From Cryobacterium zongtaii (GTDB taxonomy: Bacteria > Actinomycetota > Actinomycetes > Actinomycetales > Microbacteriaceae), in assembly GCF_002909375.1 (NCBI RefSeq), contig NZ_PPXD01000023.1, positions 1 through 64,000 on the forward strand: 64,000 nt of DNA, in the 5' to 3' direction. Below, piece by piece: positions 63,602 to 64,000 of this stretch. Below the pieces are notes generated by a model. That model saw only the letters and a program-made list of their open reading frames with translations, searched no databases and was not told the origin of the DNA. Made by a program: the position numbers and the translations under genes. Position 1 is the first letter of the stretch. Every line of letters begins with the position of its first letter.

Positions 63602-64000
63602 TTAGGACGGTCGGCCGACGTACGGCGCGACCTGGCCTGGCGACCAGATGCTGTGCACCCGAACGGGCTTGCCCACGTCCGGCGCCTCGAGGATCTGTCC
63701 GCCGCCGACATAAATGGCCACGTGATAGTAATTCCCCGGCGAACCCCAGAAGACGAGGTCGCCCACCTGCACCTGCGAGAACGAGACGAGCTTGCCCTGA
63801 CCGGCCATGGTGTTGTACTGGTTGGTCGCCGAGTGCGTGCCGATGTAGATGCCCGCGGCCGCGTAGGCGGCCTTGGTCAGACCGGAACAGTCCCAGACGT
63901 CGGGGCCGGAGCCGCCGAGCTTGTAGGCGTCGCCGAGCTGCGCACGGGCAAAGGCGATGGCGGTGCCGACGGCGGAAGCGTTGGGTGCGGCCGGGGCGGA
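63602..64000 (-). CDS. NlpC/P60 peptidase, C-terminal part (gene runs off the window)
   Basis: The last 132 residues of a C40-family cell-wall peptidase. The catalytic Cys is in VWDCSGLTK, the His in YYHVAIYVGGG, and the conserved QVGDLVFWGS lies between. The N-terminal part, probably with a signal peptide and binding modules, lies beyond position 64000. It likely cleaves peptidoglycan stem peptides during growth or division. Confidence 0.92.
   Translation of the reverse strand, partial: SAPAAPNASAVGTAIAFARAQLGDAYKLGGSGPDVWDCSGLTKAAYAAAGIYIGTHSATNQYNTMAGQGKLVSFSQVQVGDLVFWGSPGNYYHVAIYVGGGQILEAPDVGKPVRVHSIWSPGQVAPYVGRPS

Overview
This 64 kb window comes from a high-GC Gram-positive actinobacterium. 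The gene order hpt-ftsH-folE-folP-folB-folK-DUF3180-PH-PH-Rossmann-panC-lysS-clpC, the secreted proteins with LAXTG-type sorting signals, the frequent GTG/TTG starts and many apparently leaderless genes fit Microbacteriaceae. A Cryobacterium-like genus is my guess, not something the sequence proves. I see no phage, insertion sequence, CRISPR array or rRNA. There is one tRNA, a Ser tRNA with anticodon CGA.

Layout. 1-5.7 kb: two cyclic-di-GMP enzymes (TPR-GGDEF and membrane GGDEF-EAL) around a small membrane protein and a stress-type short-chain dehydrogenase. 5.7-15.5 kb: a minus-strand operon for D-galacturonate catabolism (mutarotase/uxaB, uxaC, GPH-type transporter, uxaA, kdgK, eda) that takes the sugar acid to pyruvate and glyceraldehyde-3-phosphate, with a divergent IclR regulator. 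15.5-16.9 kb: an oxidative-stress module of zinc-independent ribosomal protein L36, SoxR, a perfect SoxR box and sodA. 17-21 kb: a MacB-like ABC transporter and a short PdxH-like oxidase. 21-26.3 kb: an N-acetylglucosamine locus (nagA, PTS IIA, IIB, GntR regulator, PTS IIC, nagB). 26.3-28.5 kb: amino-acid export (LysE, Lrp, AzlC, AzlD). 28.5-32.5 kb: small regulators, a methyltransferase, a TetR/GAP pair, an SRPBCC protein and the tRNA. 32.6-35.9 kb: SGNH hydrolase, radA and two poorly known proteins. 35.9-42.1 kb: two large wall-anchored phosphoesterases (5'-nucleotidase and extracellular nuclease). 42.1-50.8 kb: Rv2747-type N-acetyltransferase, clpC, a DUF2975/XRE pair, a large membrane protein, pirin and cardiolipin synthase. 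50.8-62.9 kb: the tightly overlapping lysS-panC-folate-ftsH-hpt-tilS chain. 63-64 kb: ppa and the C-terminal part of an NlpC/P60 peptidase.

The most interesting structures are: (i) the two wall-anchored phosphoesterases share an upstream regulatory block, a signal peptide and a C-terminal display module around unrelated catalytic domains; (ii) a TANNNT hexamer lies exactly 6 nt before the start codon of nine genes, predicting leaderless mRNAs; (iii) a 61-65 bp hairpin element occurs twice and supplies coding sequence to nagA; (iv) the mutarotase and tagaturonate reductase are fused in frame although an internal ribosome-binding site is kept; (v) a perfect 18-bp SoxR box lies inside a 19-bp promoter spacer in front of sodA, and a zinc-independent L36 gene lies behind soxR.
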